A DNA stretch of 64,000 nucleotides from Micromonospora sp. WMMD1128 (GCF_027497235.1 NZ_CP114902.1:6164001-6228000), one strand, 5' to 3'; numbered from the stretch's first letter, positions 1 through 8,489 are shown. Translations and numbers: made by a program. The notes: a model not told the origin generated them from the letters alone.

Positions 1-287
1 GTCGGCGTCACCGTGCGGGTGACCAGGCCGTCGCGTTCCAGGGAACGCAGCGTCTGGGTGAGCATCTTCTGGCTGACCCCGGCCAGCCGACGGGACAGCT
101 CCGAGTAGCGCATCACCTGCGGGCCGACCTCGCCGTCCGGACCGTCGCGGCCGAGGGCGGCCAGGATCAGCGCCACCCACTTGTCCGAGATCCGGGCGAG
201 CAACTGACGGCTGGGGCACGCGGCCAGGAACGCGTCGTACTCCACCCGCGCCCGGGCCCTCCTCTCGGTGGCCGTTCGCGTCGACAT
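1..287 (-). CDS. HxlR-family winged-helix regulator (3' end outside window)
   Basis: This is the first 95 or so residues of a small DNA-binding repressor of the HxlR/DUF24 family; the C-terminus lies beyond the window edge. The visible protein has a Cys in an early CPSRQLL stretch, then a recognition segment with YSELSRRLAGVSQKMLTQTLRSL, typical of HxlR wings. HxlR proteins commonly sense quinones or electrophiles through an N-terminal cysteine. It starts at the ATG whose complement is at 285-287. It faces a quinone oxidoreductase-like gene across a spacer with a perfect palindrome, so it probably represses that gene and itself. Confidence 0.85.
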   Translation of the reverse strand, partial: MSTRTATERRARARVEYDAFLAACPSRQLLARISDKWVALILAALGRDGPDGEVGPQVMRYSELSRRLAGVSQKMLTQTLRSLERDGLVTRTVTP

Positions 288-317
288 CGACCGCTCCTTC
301 CCACCCGAGGGTGCCCT

Positions 318-335
318 ACGCACTTCGAAGTGCGT
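318..335. promoter_or_regulatory. Perfect 18-bp palindrome, likely HxlR operator
   Basis: The sequence ACGCACTTCGAAGTGCGT is a perfect inverted repeat in the 116-bp gap between the HxlR-like gene and the oxidoreductase. HxlR dimers bind palindromes of this size in divergent promoters. Binding here is inferred from position and symmetry only. Confidence 0.55.
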
Positions 336-403
336 CCTTCCCGCTGGAGAGTTACCCCTCCATCGTGGTGTGGGAGAACCGTCAAGGACAAGGAGCACCA
401 GAC

Positions 404-1321
404 ATGGGTACGCCCACCTTCCGCGCCGCCGTCGTCCGCACCCCGGGCGGACCCGGCACCATCGAGGTCATCGACGTTCCGCTGCGCGAGCCAGGGCCCG
501 GCGAGGTGCGGGTGGCGGTGGCCGCCGCCGCCGTCAACCCCGTCGATCTCGGTGTCGCCGGCGGCTTCTTCCACGGCCTGGGGATGATCAATCAACCGCA
601 CCACACCGGCCTGGGCTGGGACTTCGCCGGCACCGTCGTCGCCACCGGCACGGGCGTCGACCTGACCGCCGGCACCCGGGTCGCCGGCCTGGTGGTCGGG
701 TTCGACCGCGACTACGGCACCTACGCCGAGCAACTCGTCGTGCCGGCCGCCGAGCTGGCCGTCGTACCCGACGGGCTGGACCTGGTGGCGGCGGCGACGG
801 TGCCGCTGAACGGGCTGGCCGCGGCGCAGGTCGTCGACCTTCTCGGCGACGCGCCCGCCGGGGCCGACCGGCTGCTTGTCACCGGCGCGGCCGGCGCGGT
901 CGGCGCGTACGTCCTCGTGCTCGCCGCGGACCGGGGCTGGCGGGTGACCGGCCTGGCCCGCGCGGAGGACGAGGAGTTCGTGCGGGGCCTCGGCGCCGGC
1001 TTCACCGCGACGGCCGAGTCGGGCTTCGACGCGGTGGCCGACGCCGCGAACCTTCAGGAGCAGGCGTTCGCCCTGGTCCGGGACGGCGGTGCGTTCGTCG
1101 GGGTCCGGCCGAACATCCGGCCGGCCCCGGCCCGCGGCGTCAGCGTCGCGGCCGTGGACACGCACGCGGACGGCCGGCAGCTGGCCGACCTGCTCGCCCG
1201 CACCGCGTCCGGCGAACTGCCGGCCCGGGTGCACGCCGTGCTGCCGCTGGACCGGGCGGCGGACGCCCACCGCGCGGTCGCCAAGGGCGGGGTACGCGGC
1301 CGTTACGTGCTCCGGCCCTGA
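404..1321 (+). CDS. NADP-dependent zinc-free quinone oxidoreductase (MDR family)
   Basis: A 305-residue medium-chain dehydrogenase/reductase of the quinone oxidoreductase type. The N-terminal GroES-like part carries VNPVDLGVAGG and GWDFAGTV. The Rossmann part has LLVTGAAGAVGAYV, a nucleotide-binding loop of the AAGAVG type. The zinc-ligand cysteines of alcohol dehydrogenases are absent, which fits the quinone reductase branch. I chose the ATG at 404 because AAGGAG lies just upstream (390-395); the frame stays open back to 311 but that part overlaps the palindrome. It is probably induced when the divergent HxlR regulator is inactivated by an electrophile. Confidence 0.8.
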   Translation: MGTPTFRAAVVRTPGGPGTIEVIDVPLREPGPGEVRVAVAAAAVNPVDLGVAGGFFHGLGMINQPHHTGLGWDFAGTVVATGTGVDLTAGTRVAGLVVGFDRDYGTYAEQLVVPAAELAVVPDGLDLVAAATVPLNGLAAAQVVDLLGDAPAGADRLLVTGAAGAVGAYVLVLAADRGWRVTGLARAEDEEFVRGLGAGFTATAESGFDAVADAANLQEQAFALVRDGGAFVGVRPNIRPAPARGVSVAAVDTHADGRQLADLLARTASGELPARVHAVLPLDRAADAHRAVAKGGVRGRYVLRP

Positions 1322-1363
1322 CCGGGGCCGCGCACCGCGCTCGTCGAAGGGCCGGACGGGGTC

Positions 1364-3265
1364 TCAGCCGAGCGCGGTGTGCTGCGGCGGAAACCGCAAC
1401 TCCAGTTCCACCGTCTGCACCTCCTTCCGGCCGACCGTGATCGGCTCGGGCCGTCCGGTCCGGTAGCCCTGGGCGAAGTCGACGCCGCAGTTGCGCAGCA
1501 GCTCGATGGTCTCCTCGTCCTGGACGTACTCGGCGGCGACTCGGATGCCGAGCGTGTGGCACAGCTCGACAAGCGTCGACACGACCGCCTGACTCGCCGG
1601 GGACCGGCAGAGATCGACGATGAACGTCCCGTCGATCTTGACGAGGTCGACCGGGAGCTGTTTCAGGTGGGTGAGCGTGCCGTATCCGGTGCCGAAGTCG
1701 TCGAGCGCCAGGTGGCATCCCAGTTCTCTGATCCCGGTGGCGAAGGCCATGGCCTCGTTCCGGTTCTCGATCAGGGCGGTCTCGGTGATCTCGAACGTCA
1801 GGCAGTCCGGCTTGACCCGGTGCCTGTCGATCGCGTCGGTCACGAAGGCGAGCAACCCGGGGTCGGCGAGCGACCGGCCGGAGATGTTGACCTGGTAGTG
1901 GGAGGTCTGGGCACCCCGGCCGATCAGTTCCAGGGCGTGGTCGACGACCCACTTGTCCACCGTGAGGATCTCACCGACCCGCTCGGCCATGTCGAGGAAC
2001 GCCCAGGGTGCGACCGGCTCACCGGTGTCGCTGCGCACGCGTAACAGGATCTCGTGCCGGGTGACCTGGTTGAGTTGGAGATCGACGATGGGCTGCGCGT
2101 AGAGCGCGAACCTGTTGGCCGAGACGACGCGATGGATCCGGGACCGGCATCGCTCCGTCCGCTCCCGTTCCTCCACCGGCCGGTCGAGGACGGTGACGGC
2201 GGTGCCGTTCCGGCGCGCGTCGCGGGCGGCGTTCTCCCCATCGATGAGCAGGTCGAAGCCGGTGGCTGGCACGCCGCTGCCGAAGTGCACCACACCGGCC
2301 GAGATGGTGAACCGCAACGGCTTCTGCCGCACGCTGAACAGGTGGTTCCGGAACGTTTCGACGATCCTGGCCGCCAGGCTCTCCGCGGTCTCCGGGTGGT
2401 CGTCGGCCGGGGTGAGGAGCACCCCCCACGAGCCGGAGCCCACCAGCCCACCTGTCACCTTCGCCCCGACGACCGCGCGGAGGACCCGGGCGACCTCCGC
2501 CGTCACCCGGTCGCGGTCCTCGTCGGTGAGCGCGTCGGGCAGCCGGGTGGCGGGCTCGGTCGCCACCACGACGAGCGCCCCGCCGGTGCTGCGCCGCGCC
2601 CGGTCCACCTCGTCGATCACGTACGCGCGGGTCGGCAACCCGGTCAGGACGTCCGGTACGGCCAGGTCGGTGCTGAGCATCCGGCTGCGCACGGCGAGCC
2701 GGTGACGCTCCTGCCGGGCCAGTTCGAACGCGGTGACGTCCTCCCCGGTCGCGATGATCCCCGACGGGCCGTCCTCGGCGGTGAGTATTTCGAGGTGGCA
2801 GTGCACGTGGCGGATCCGGCCCCCCGGTTGGACCACCCGGAAGCGGACCTCGTCGGGACGGTGCCGCTCCCACGCGGCCCGGACAGCCGCGCGGACCCGC
2901 TCGGCGTCGCCCGGATGGACGAGGTCGAGGACGGTCTCGGGCGTGAGGCGCCGCGTTCCCGGCGCGTGCCCGAAGATCATCGCCATCTCGTCCGACCAGA
3001 AGAGCCGGCCGAGGCACCCGGGTCCGCCGGCCATCCAGGTGAGCGTGCCCTGCTTCGACAACTGGGCGGCGCGGGCCACCCGGGTCGCCTCATCGACCTT
3101 CCAGGTCACCGGGTCGACCAGGTCGGTGTCGACCATGATCTCGTAGCCCTCGGCGAGCGAGAGGTCGTACCGGCTCTGCACGGTGCGCGCGACGCGGCGG
3201 GCGCGGGCCAGTTCCAGCGGGCTGGGCCTGGTCTCGGCCAACGCCAGCAGGTCATCGAGATCCAC
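1364..3265 (-). CDS. PAS-GGDEF-EAL protein with degenerate GGDEF site
   Basis: A cyclic-di-GMP signalling protein of about 633 residues. Order: an N-terminal helical part, a PAS domain around GRLFWSDEMAMIFG, a GGDEF-like domain and a C-terminal EAL domain. The GGDEF signature is GSGSW, so cyclase activity is unlikely. The EAL domain has EIL for EAL but keeps the Asn of VNISG, EITET, DDFGTGYG, VKIDG and FAQGY, so phosphodiesterase activity or c-di-GMP binding remains possible; AEGVE reads AEYVQ. The GTG at 3265 follows a G-rich ribosome site and overlaps the upstream sigma gene by 14 nt, which suggests translational coupling. No cytoplasmic anti-sigma gene is visible. Confidence 0.85.
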   Translation of the reverse strand: MDLDDLLALAETRPSPLELARARRVARTVQSRYDLSLAEGYEIMVDTDLVDPVTWKVDEATRVARAAQLSKQGTLTWMAGGPGCLGRLFWSDEMAMIFGHAPGTRRLTPETVLDLVHPGDAERVRAAVRAAWERHRPDEVRFRVVQPGGRIRHVHCHLEILTAEDGPSGIIATGEDVTAFELARQERHRLAVRSRMLSTDLAVPDVLTGLPTRAYVIDEVDRARRSTGGALVVVATEPATRLPDALTDEDRDRVTAEVARVLRAVVGAKVTGGLVGSGSWGVLLTPADDHPETAESLAARIVETFRNHLFSVRQKPLRFTISAGVVHFGSGVPATGFDLLIDGENAARDARRNGTAVTVLDRPVEERERTERCRSRIHRVVSANRFALYAQPIVDLQLNQVTRHEILLRVRSDTGEPVAPWAFLDMAERVGEILTVDKWVVDHALELIGRGAQTSHYQVNISGRSLADPGLLAFVTDAIDRHRVKPDCLTFEITETALIENRNEAMAFATGIRELGCHLALDDFGTGYGTLTHLKQLPVDLVKIDGTFIVDLCRSPASQAVVSTLVELCHTLGIRVAAEYVQDEETIELLRNCGVDFAQGYRTGRPEPITVGRKEVQTVELELRFPPQHTALG

Positions 3266-3869
3266 GGCTGCCCCCCTGACGCCGCCGGCCGGGCGAACGG
3301 GTGAAGCCGGCCTCCTCGGCCAGCTCACCGAGACCTCGCTTGGCAGCGGCCTTGTAACAGCGGACGCTGTTCTCGGTCAGCCCGAGGATGCGGGCGATCT
3401 CCTGGTTGGAGAAGCCCTCCCGGGACATCTGGAACACCTCGGCGTGCCGGGCCGGAAGCTGACGCAGCCAGGCCCGCAACGTCTCCTGCGCCTCCCACAC
3501 GTCCGCGATGTCGGAGTGCGGCGCCGGCGGCAGGTCCTCCGGCGCCACCGCGGCTTCCCGCTGACGCCGGTCCCGGTCCTTCAGCAGGTTGAACCGGGCG
3601 GTACGCACGATCCAGCCGATCGGCCGCACGTGGTCCCGAAGTTCGGGCCACTTGACCCGCCCGTGCAGGTACGCCTCGTGCAGCGCGTCCGCCACCACCT
3701 CGCGGTCCCACCACACAGACCGGAGAATCCGCTCCACGGTGTGGTAGGAGCCCTCGACGAAGGTGGCGAACTCCCGGTCGTGGTCGGCCTTCACACGGAG
3801 GGCCTCCGCCCTGCGCGCGTCCTCGTCGTCGGCCGGCGTCCGGGCGGCGGTGCCCTGGATGTCGCTCAC
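3252..3869 (-). CDS. Sigma-70 family (ECF-like) RNA polymerase sigma factor
   Basis: A 205-residue sigma factor. Region 2 includes VVADALHEAYLHGRVKW and PIGWIVRTARFNLLKD. Region 4 ends in a helix-turn-helix with SREGFSNQEIARILGLTENSV. The start is a GTG that overlaps the stop of the upstream membrane protein gene as GTGA (3866-3869). It is the middle gene of a three-gene operon and is followed by the PAS-GGDEF-EAL gene. This order hints that the sigma factor controls or is controlled by c-di-GMP signalling, but no direct evidence is visible. The basic C-terminal tail (GRRRQGGSRGSR) is unusual and may be disordered. Confidence 0.85.
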   Translation of the reverse strand: MSDIQGTAARTPADDEDARRAEALRVKADHDREFATFVEGSYHTVERILRSVWWDREVVADALHEAYLHGRVKWPELRDHVRPIGWIVRTARFNLLKDRDRRQREAAVAPEDLPPAPHSDIADVWEAQETLRAWLRQLPARHAEVFQMSREGFSNQEIARILGLTENSVRCYKAAAKRGLGELAEEAGFTRSPGRRRQGGSRGSR

Positions 3870-4159
3870 GCCGCCTCCCTGGTGATCCCGGACTTCGGCA
3901 GGTCACGGACGCCCAGTTCCACCTCGCGATGACCGTCGCGGTCACGCTCCACGATCCGCACCACGTCGTGGTCGGCCTCGGTGAGCCGGATCAGCCAGGT
4001 CATCCGGGCTGTCGTACGTGTCGTGGCCTCGCGTTCGGCGTGTATCCGCGCCCGGTACGCCACGCAGGCCCGCACCAGGCCCCCCACCACTCCGGCGACG
4101 GCTACGGCCACGGCCGTCACCTGATAGCCGGTGAGCGGTTCCGCCAGTGCTTCGTTCAT
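3866..4159 (-). CDS. Small single-pass membrane protein, unknown function
   Basis: A protein of 97 residues with one hydrophobic segment near the N-terminus (YQVTAVAVAVAGVVGGLVRAC) and a charged cytoplasmic-type remainder rich in Arg, Asp and Glu. The ATG at 4159 is preceded by AAGGGGGAACG. It is the first gene of an operon with a sigma factor and a GGDEF-EAL protein. A membrane tether or sensor for the sigma factor is possible, but it has no zinc-binding anti-sigma motif (HxxxCxxC). I do not recognise the family. Confidence 0.6.
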   Translation of the reverse strand: MNEALAEPLTGYQVTAVAVAVAGVVGGLVRACVAYRARIHAEREATTRTTARMTWLIRLTEADHDVVRIVERDRDGHREVELGVRDLPKSGITREAA

Positions 4160-4452
4160 CGTTCCCCCTTGGCCCCTTCGGTTCGCCAATTACTATCCGT
4201 GGCAGGGCGGCAATGTAGACAGCTCATCGTCCACAATGTTCGGGGAGATCGACGATCAGTGTCTCGACCTCGACACAAATCAGAAAGTCATGCTGGCGGG
4301 ACCCTGCGCTAGGGCCAAGTCGAGCATCTCGTCGCACATAACACTCAGTGAGATGCGCTTCACTCTGGAGTGTGGACCAGCGCAGGTTCCCCAGGCACCC
4401 GGCTCGGCGACGAACGCCCGACAGCCGCTGACGGCCGGCATCAGACTACGAA

Positions 4453-5895
4453 TCAGTATCCGGCAGCACCAGACCGCGTCCTCGATCGCGGACGCATGTC
4501 ACTCCGGCGTTCGGCGAGAGCGAGCCAGGCCGCGCTGGCGAGTCCCAACGCCGACGCCACGGTCAGCCAGGAGAACGCGGTACGGAAGGCCGCGTCCGCC
4601 CCGTGGGAGAGTTCGTGGGCGAGTACGACGGTGAACACCGCGCCACCGAGTGCTCCACCGACCCGCTGCAGGATGTTGACCTGGGTGGTGGCGTCCGGAA
4701 GCTGGTCCGGGGCGACTGCCTTGTAGGCGGAGATCCCGGCCGGCACCACGGCGAGCGCGAGTGCCATGCCGCGCAGGAACAGCAGGGCGAGCACCAGTGG
4801 CTCCGGCAGGCCGGTGCCGGCCAGCGCGAACGGCGCGGTGGTGGCGACCGCGGCGAGGATGCCGTAGAAGCTCACCACGCCGCCGCCGAAGCGGTCCACG
4901 AGCCGGCCGCTGACCGGCAGCAGCACCGCGGTCCCGAGCCCGAGCGGGATCAGCGCCAGGCCGGTCTCGAGCACATCGGCGTCGTGGCCGATCTGGAAGT
5001 AGAGCGGGAACAGCAGCGACGCCCCGAACATGACGGCGCCGGCGAACGCGGCGGTCACGGTCGCCGCCGCGTATGCGGGCCGGGCGAACAGCCGGAGGTC
5101 GAGAATCGGGTGGGCCACCCGTCGGGCGTGCCAGGTGAAGCCGCCGGTCAACAGGAGCCCCGCAAGCGTGGGGACGAGCGCACCGGGCGCCAAGACGCCC
5201 CGCTCGCCTGCCATGGTGAGTCCATAGATCAGCAGGGGGACGCCGGCCCCGATCAGCAGCAGGCCCGGCCAGTCCAGCCGGCTGGGGAGGTCGACCGGTC
5301 GGCCGTGCGGCACGTACCGCAGACCGAGCCAGAGCCCGAGTCCGCCGAGCGGCACGTTCACCAGGAACAGCCACGGCCAGGGGCCGGCGTGCACGATCAG
5401 CCCGCCGAGCACCGGGCCCAGCGCCGGGCCGAGGGTGACGGCGATGCCGAGCGTGGCCATGACCCGGCCGAGACGGTGCGGACCGACCGCCTGACCGAGC
5501 ACCGTCTGCCCGGCGGGCACCAGCAGTCCGGCCGTGAGGCCCTGGAGCACTCTCGCCGCCACCAGCCACCACACGCCGTCGGCGAGGGCGCACAGGACGG
5601 AGGCCACGGTGAACCCGCCGAGCGAGGCCAGCCACATCCGGCCGACGCCGAACCGGCGGCCGAGCCATCCGCTGGCCGGCAACGACATGCCGAGCGCGAT
5701 CAGGTACGCGTTGGCGATCCACTGGGCGTCACCGAGCTCCGCGTCCAGGTCGGTGGCGATGGCGTTGAGGCCGACGCTGACGATCGACGTGTCGAGTTGG
5801 CTGATGAGCGCGCCGAACGCGATCACCAGGGCGAGTCGCCACACCCGCCACGGGATCGCCCCGGTTCCCGGGGGTGCGTCGAGACGGGTGGTCAA
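4453..5895 (-). CDS. MFS multidrug exporter, DHA2 (EmrB/QacA) type
   Basis: A 480-residue integral membrane transporter with the hydrophobic pattern of a 14-helix major facilitator. Visible signatures are LDTSIVSVGLNAIATDL in helix 1, GRRFGVGRMW after helix 2, and ARVLQGLTAGLLVPAGQ with GPALGPVLGG of motif C, which is characteristic of drug/proton antiporters. It is translationally coupled (ATGA overlap) to a broken flavin reductase gene upstream and faces a TetR regulator at 6123. This is the classic repressor/exporter layout. The substrate cannot be read from sequence. The 293 bp beyond its stop, up to 4452 from 4160, shows no gene. Confidence 0.9.
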   Translation of the reverse strand: MTTRLDAPPGTGAIPWRVWRLALVIAFGALISQLDTSIVSVGLNAIATDLDAELGDAQWIANAYLIALGMSLPASGWLGRRFGVGRMWLASLGGFTVASVLCALADGVWWLVAARVLQGLTAGLLVPAGQTVLGQAVGPHRLGRVMATLGIAVTLGPALGPVLGGLIVHAGPWPWLFLVNVPLGGLGLWLGLRYVPHGRPVDLPSRLDWPGLLLIGAGVPLLIYGLTMAGERGVLAPGALVPTLAGLLLTGGFTWHARRVAHPILDLRLFARPAYAAATVTAAFAGAVMFGASLLFPLYFQIGHDADVLETGLALIPLGLGTAVLLPVSGRLVDRFGGGVVSFYGILAAVATTAPFALAGTGLPEPLVLALLFLRGMALALAVVPAGISAYKAVAPDQLPDATTQVNILQRVGGALGGAVFTVVLAHELSHGADAAFRTAFSWLTVASALGLASAAWLALAERRSDMRPRSRTRSGAAGY

Positions 5896-6050
5896 CGGGC
5901 CGTCCGCTCGTTGCGCACGGAGGGGTTGTAGTCCGGCGGCTCGCCGAGCACCGGCAGCCGATGCTCGGCGATGTCGACGATCTCCACCGCGAGGTCGTTT
6001 CGCCGACTGGCGTGGTTGAGGATGACCGCGAGTCGTAGTGCCTGGTTCAT
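5892..6050 (-). pseudogene. Remnant of an NADPH-dependent FMN reductase gene
   Basis: A 52-codon reading frame with a good ribosome site (AGGGAG). It reads LRLAVILNHASRRND, then directly LAVEIVDIAEHRLPVLGEPPD. In flavodoxin-fold NADPH-dependent FMN reductases these two stretches are the first strand/phosphate loop and the second strand, separated by about 15-20 residues. The rest of the roughly 180-residue protein is missing. I infer an internal deletion plus truncation. It may survive because its translation is coupled to the MFS gene through the ATGA overlap at 5892-5895. It could instead be a short leader peptide gene. Confidence 0.5.
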
Positions 6051-6122
6051 CGGGCTCCCTCCGTCAGGTAAAGTAAAACGTATACAGCAATAATTTGCCG
6101 AGCGCAGCCCCAAGGGAGAACC
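6051..6122. promoter_or_regulatory. AT-rich divergent promoter between exporter operon and TetR gene
   Basis: This 72-bp spacer contains an unusually AT-rich core (GTAAAACGTATACAGCAATA) with a central GTATAC palindrome. It lies between the exporter operon and the TetR gene. It is the obvious site for overlapping promoters and the TetR operator. No exact operator was identified. Confidence 0.45.
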
Positions 6123-6764
6123 ATGTCCGAGACCCCACCCCGCAGCCACGGTCGTGGCCGACCCGCCAAGCGCGACGCGATCGTCCTGGCGGCCCGGGCG
6201 GTCTTCGGCCGCGACGGCTACGCCCGCACGACGATGGACACGATCGCCCGCGAGGCCGAAGTCTCCACGCGCACCCTCTACAAGCACTTCGGCAGCAAGG
6301 AGGAGCTGTTCTCCTTCGTGCTGGAGCAGAGCGCCAACCGGGTCGCCGACGCCTTCTGCGAGTACGTGACGGCGGGACTGGAGCAGGCCGACGGGGTGGC
6401 GGAGCAGTTGATCGCCATCGGTCGGGCGCTTGTGGCACACCGGCTCGACTTCCCCGACCACTTCGCGCTCGTCCGACAGATCAACGCCGAGGGTCGGCAC
6501 TTTCCCCGCGCCATGCTCGACGCCTGGCAGCAGGCCGGCCCGTTGCGCGTCCAGGCCGAAGTCGTCAGGCGTCTCCAGGCGCTCGTCGATCGCGGCGACC
6601 TACGCGCTGCCGCCCCGGAGCGGATGGCGTTGCACTTCACCGCCCTGACCACGTTCGAGAGCACGAACGCGTCGACCGAGCGCACCCTGACCGCCGACGA
6701 GATCTCCACGATGGTCCGCGACGCCGTACACGCCTTCCGACACGGCTACCAGCCGGCGACGTGA
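6123..6764 (+). CDS. TetR-family transcriptional regulator
   Basis: A 213-residue regulator. The N-terminal TetR helix-turn-helix reads ARAVFGRDGYARTTMDTIA, then EVSTRTLYKHFGSKEELF. The C-terminal part (ADGVAEQLIAIGRALVAHRLDFPDHFALVRQI region onward) is of the AefR-like C-terminal type seen with efflux genes. The ATG at 6123 follows AAGGGAGAACC. It is divergent from the MFS exporter operon and most likely represses it and itself in the absence of the exporter's substrate. Confidence 0.88.
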   Translation: MSETPPRSHGRGRPAKRDAIVLAARAVFGRDGYARTTMDTIAREAEVSTRTLYKHFGSKEELFSFVLEQSANRVADAFCEYVTAGLEQADGVAEQLIAIGRALVAHRLDFPDHFALVRQINAEGRHFPRAMLDAWQQAGPLRVQAEVVRRLQALVDRGDLRAAAPERMALHFTALTTFESTNASTERTLTADEISTMVRDAVHAFRHGYQPAT

Positions 6765-6779
6765 TGCCGTCCGCCGCTC

Positions 6780-6821
6780 TGGGTGCGTCTGTTGTCGCTC
6801 CGGCAACCACAACCGCACCCA
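6780..6821. terminator. Possible bidirectional terminator hairpin
   Basis: An 8-bp inverted repeat (TGGGTGCG at 6780 and CGCACCCA at 6814) with extra internal pairing lies between the convergent TetR and MarR genes. There is no strong T tract. Confidence 0.4.
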
Positions 6822-6842
6822 AAGGTCGAGCCGATCCTCCCG

Positions 6843-7304
6843 TCAGTCGCCGCGGCGGGCATGGTGGGCGAGCACCCGCCCCAGGAGCCCGGCGAGTTGG
6901 TCGCGCTCGTCGGGTGACAAGGGCGCGAGCAGTTCGTCCTGTACGGCGGCGAGCTGTTTCTCCAGTCGCCGGAGTTGCCGGCGCCCGGCCGTGGTGATGG
7001 TGACGACGTTGCGCCGCCGGTCGGCCGGGTCCGGGGCGCGGTTGACGAAGTCACGGTCGGCGAGTTCGTTGAGCGCCGCGACCACGTCGCTGACGTGGAT
7101 GCCGCTGCGACGGCCGAGCGTGGCCTGACTTGCCGGCCCGAACTCGTCAAGCGTCGCGAGCAGCCGGAAGTGGTAGCCCCGCGCGTCGATCGCCGCGAGC
7201 CCGTCGGCGACCAGCCGTCCGGCGCGTACGGCGGTCTGGGTGATCAGCCAGCTCGACAGGCCGGTCAGGCGGGCCGGCACGACGTCCGGGTCCGGAGCTT
7301 CCAC
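6843..7304 (-). CDS. MarR-family transcriptional regulator
   Basis: A 153-residue winged-helix repressor. The recognition region reads QATLGRRSGIHVSDVVAALNEL and the wing reads DPADRRRNVVTITTAGRRQL, both standard for MarR. The start is a GTG (complement 7302-7304). It is divergent from an epoxide hydrolase gene, and the spacer holds an inverted repeat and a pair of direct repeats. The simplest reading is ligand-controlled repression of the hydrolase and of itself. Confidence 0.88.
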   Translation of the reverse strand: MEAPDPDVVPARLTGLSSWLITQTAVRAGRLVADGLAAIDARGYHFRLLATLDEFGPASQATLGRRSGIHVSDVVAALNELADRDFVNRAPDPADRRRNVVTITTAGRRQLRRLEKQLAAVQDELLAPLSPDERDQLAGLLGRVLAHHARRGD

Positions 7305-7322
7305 GTGACCAGCCTAACAAAC

Positions 7323-7384
7323 TCGTTGGCCACACCAACGAAACGGCGTTATCGTAGGTGCGACAAACGTTAGTGCGACCAACG
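7323..7384. promoter_or_regulatory. MarR operator region: inverted repeat plus two direct repeats
   Basis: TCGTTGG at 7323-7329 is mirrored by CCAACGA at 7335-7341 with a 5-bp spacer. Just downstream, GTGCGACAAACG (7358-7369) and GTGCGACCAACG (7373-7384) form a 15-bp-period direct repeat that re-uses the same CAACG half site. All lie between the divergent MarR and hydrolase genes. Confidence 0.6.
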
Positions 7385-7395
7385 AAGGGCTCGTC

Positions 7396-8487
7396 ATGAT
7401 CAAGCCGTTCCGGGTGCGGGTTCCACAGGCCGACCTCGACGACCTGGCCGACCGCCTGGCGCGTACCCGCTGGCCCGACGAGCTACCCGACGCCGGGTGG
7501 GACTACGGCATCCCCCTGGCTCGGGTACGCGAGCTGGCCGAACACTGGCGCACCACCTACGACTGGCGCGAGCACGAGGCCGAACTCAACAGATACCCCC
7601 AGTTCACCACCGAGATCGACGGACAGAACGTCCACTTCCTGCACGTACGCTGCGCCGACGCGGACGCGCTGCCGCTGATCCTCACCCACGGCTGGCCCGG
7701 CTCGGTGGTGGAGTTCCTCGACGTGCTCGTCCCCCTGTCCGAGCAGTTCCACCTGGTCGTCCCGTCGATACCCGGATTCGGCTTCTCCGGCCCGACCCGC
7801 GAACGCGGCTGGGACATCGACCGGGTCGCCCGAGCCTGGGCCGAGCTGATGCGCCGGCTCGGCTACCGGCGATACGGCGCCCAGGGCGGCGACTGGGGTA
7901 CGGGAATCTCCATCCGGCTCGGCGGAATCGCCCCGGAGCAGGTCGTCGGCGTACACGTCAACTACCTGCCCACGCCCCCGCCGCCCGGCTGGGCCGGAGA
8001 GGCCGACCTGTCCGCACCGGACCTGGCCCGACTGGCGCGGATCAGACAGCTCATGGCGCAGCGGCACCCGCACCAGATCCTCTACGCCACCCGCCCGCAG
8101 ACGGTGTCGTACGCGCTGAACGACTCACCCGCCGGCCAGCTCGCGTGGATCGCCGAGAAGTTCACCGAGTGGGCCGACCCGCGATCCGCCGTCCCGACCG
8201 ACCGCATCCTCACCGACGTGGCGCTCTACTGGCTCACCCGCACCAGCGCCTCAGCGGCGCGGCTGATCCGGGAGAGCGGGTTGGCCGGGCCGCCGCCACC
8301 CTGCCCGTCGCCGATGGGAGTGGCCGTCTTCGCCCATGACATCACCCTGCCCGTCCGTCCGCTCGCCGAGCGGACGTACCCGATCCGGCACTGGAGCGAG
8401 TTCGACCGGGGTGGCCACTTCGCCGCGCTGGAGGTGCCCGACCTGTTCGCCGCCGACGTCCGCGCGTTCTTCCAGGACCTCAGATGA
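7396..8487 (+). CDS. Epoxide hydrolase with N-terminal EHN domain
   Basis: A 363-residue alpha/beta hydrolase of the microsomal epoxide hydrolase type. It begins with the EHN domain (PFRVRVPQADLDDLADRLARTRWP). The hydrolase core shows the oxyanion-hole motif HGWPGS, the nucleophile elbow GGDWG with Asp as nucleophile, and a C-terminal GGHFAALE containing the catalytic His. Lid tyrosines are plausible but not assigned. It opens epoxides to diols; the substrate is unknown. It faces a MarR regulator. Its stop lies 3 bp from the stop of the convergent NACHT-WD40 gene. Confidence 0.88.
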   Translation: MIKPFRVRVPQADLDDLADRLARTRWPDELPDAGWDYGIPLARVRELAEHWRTTYDWREHEAELNRYPQFTTEIDGQNVHFLHVRCADADALPLILTHGWPGSVVEFLDVLVPLSEQFHLVVPSIPGFGFSGPTRERGWDIDRVARAWAELMRRLGYRRYGAQGGDWGTGISIRLGGIAPEQVVGVHVNYLPTPPPPGWAGEADLSAPDLARLARIRQLMAQRHPHQILYATRPQTVSYALNDSPAGQLAWIAEKFTEWADPRSAVPTDRILTDVALYWLTRTSASAARLIRESGLAGPPPPCPSPMGVAVFAHDITLPVRPLAERTYPIRHWSEFDRGGHFAALEVPDLFAADVRAFFQDLR

Positions 8488-8489
8488 GG

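Noticed and set aside
4131..4634. A plus-strand frame in the spacer between the membrane protein and MFS genes
   Set aside because: It has no ribosome site or recognisable protein features and overlaps two better genes at its ends.
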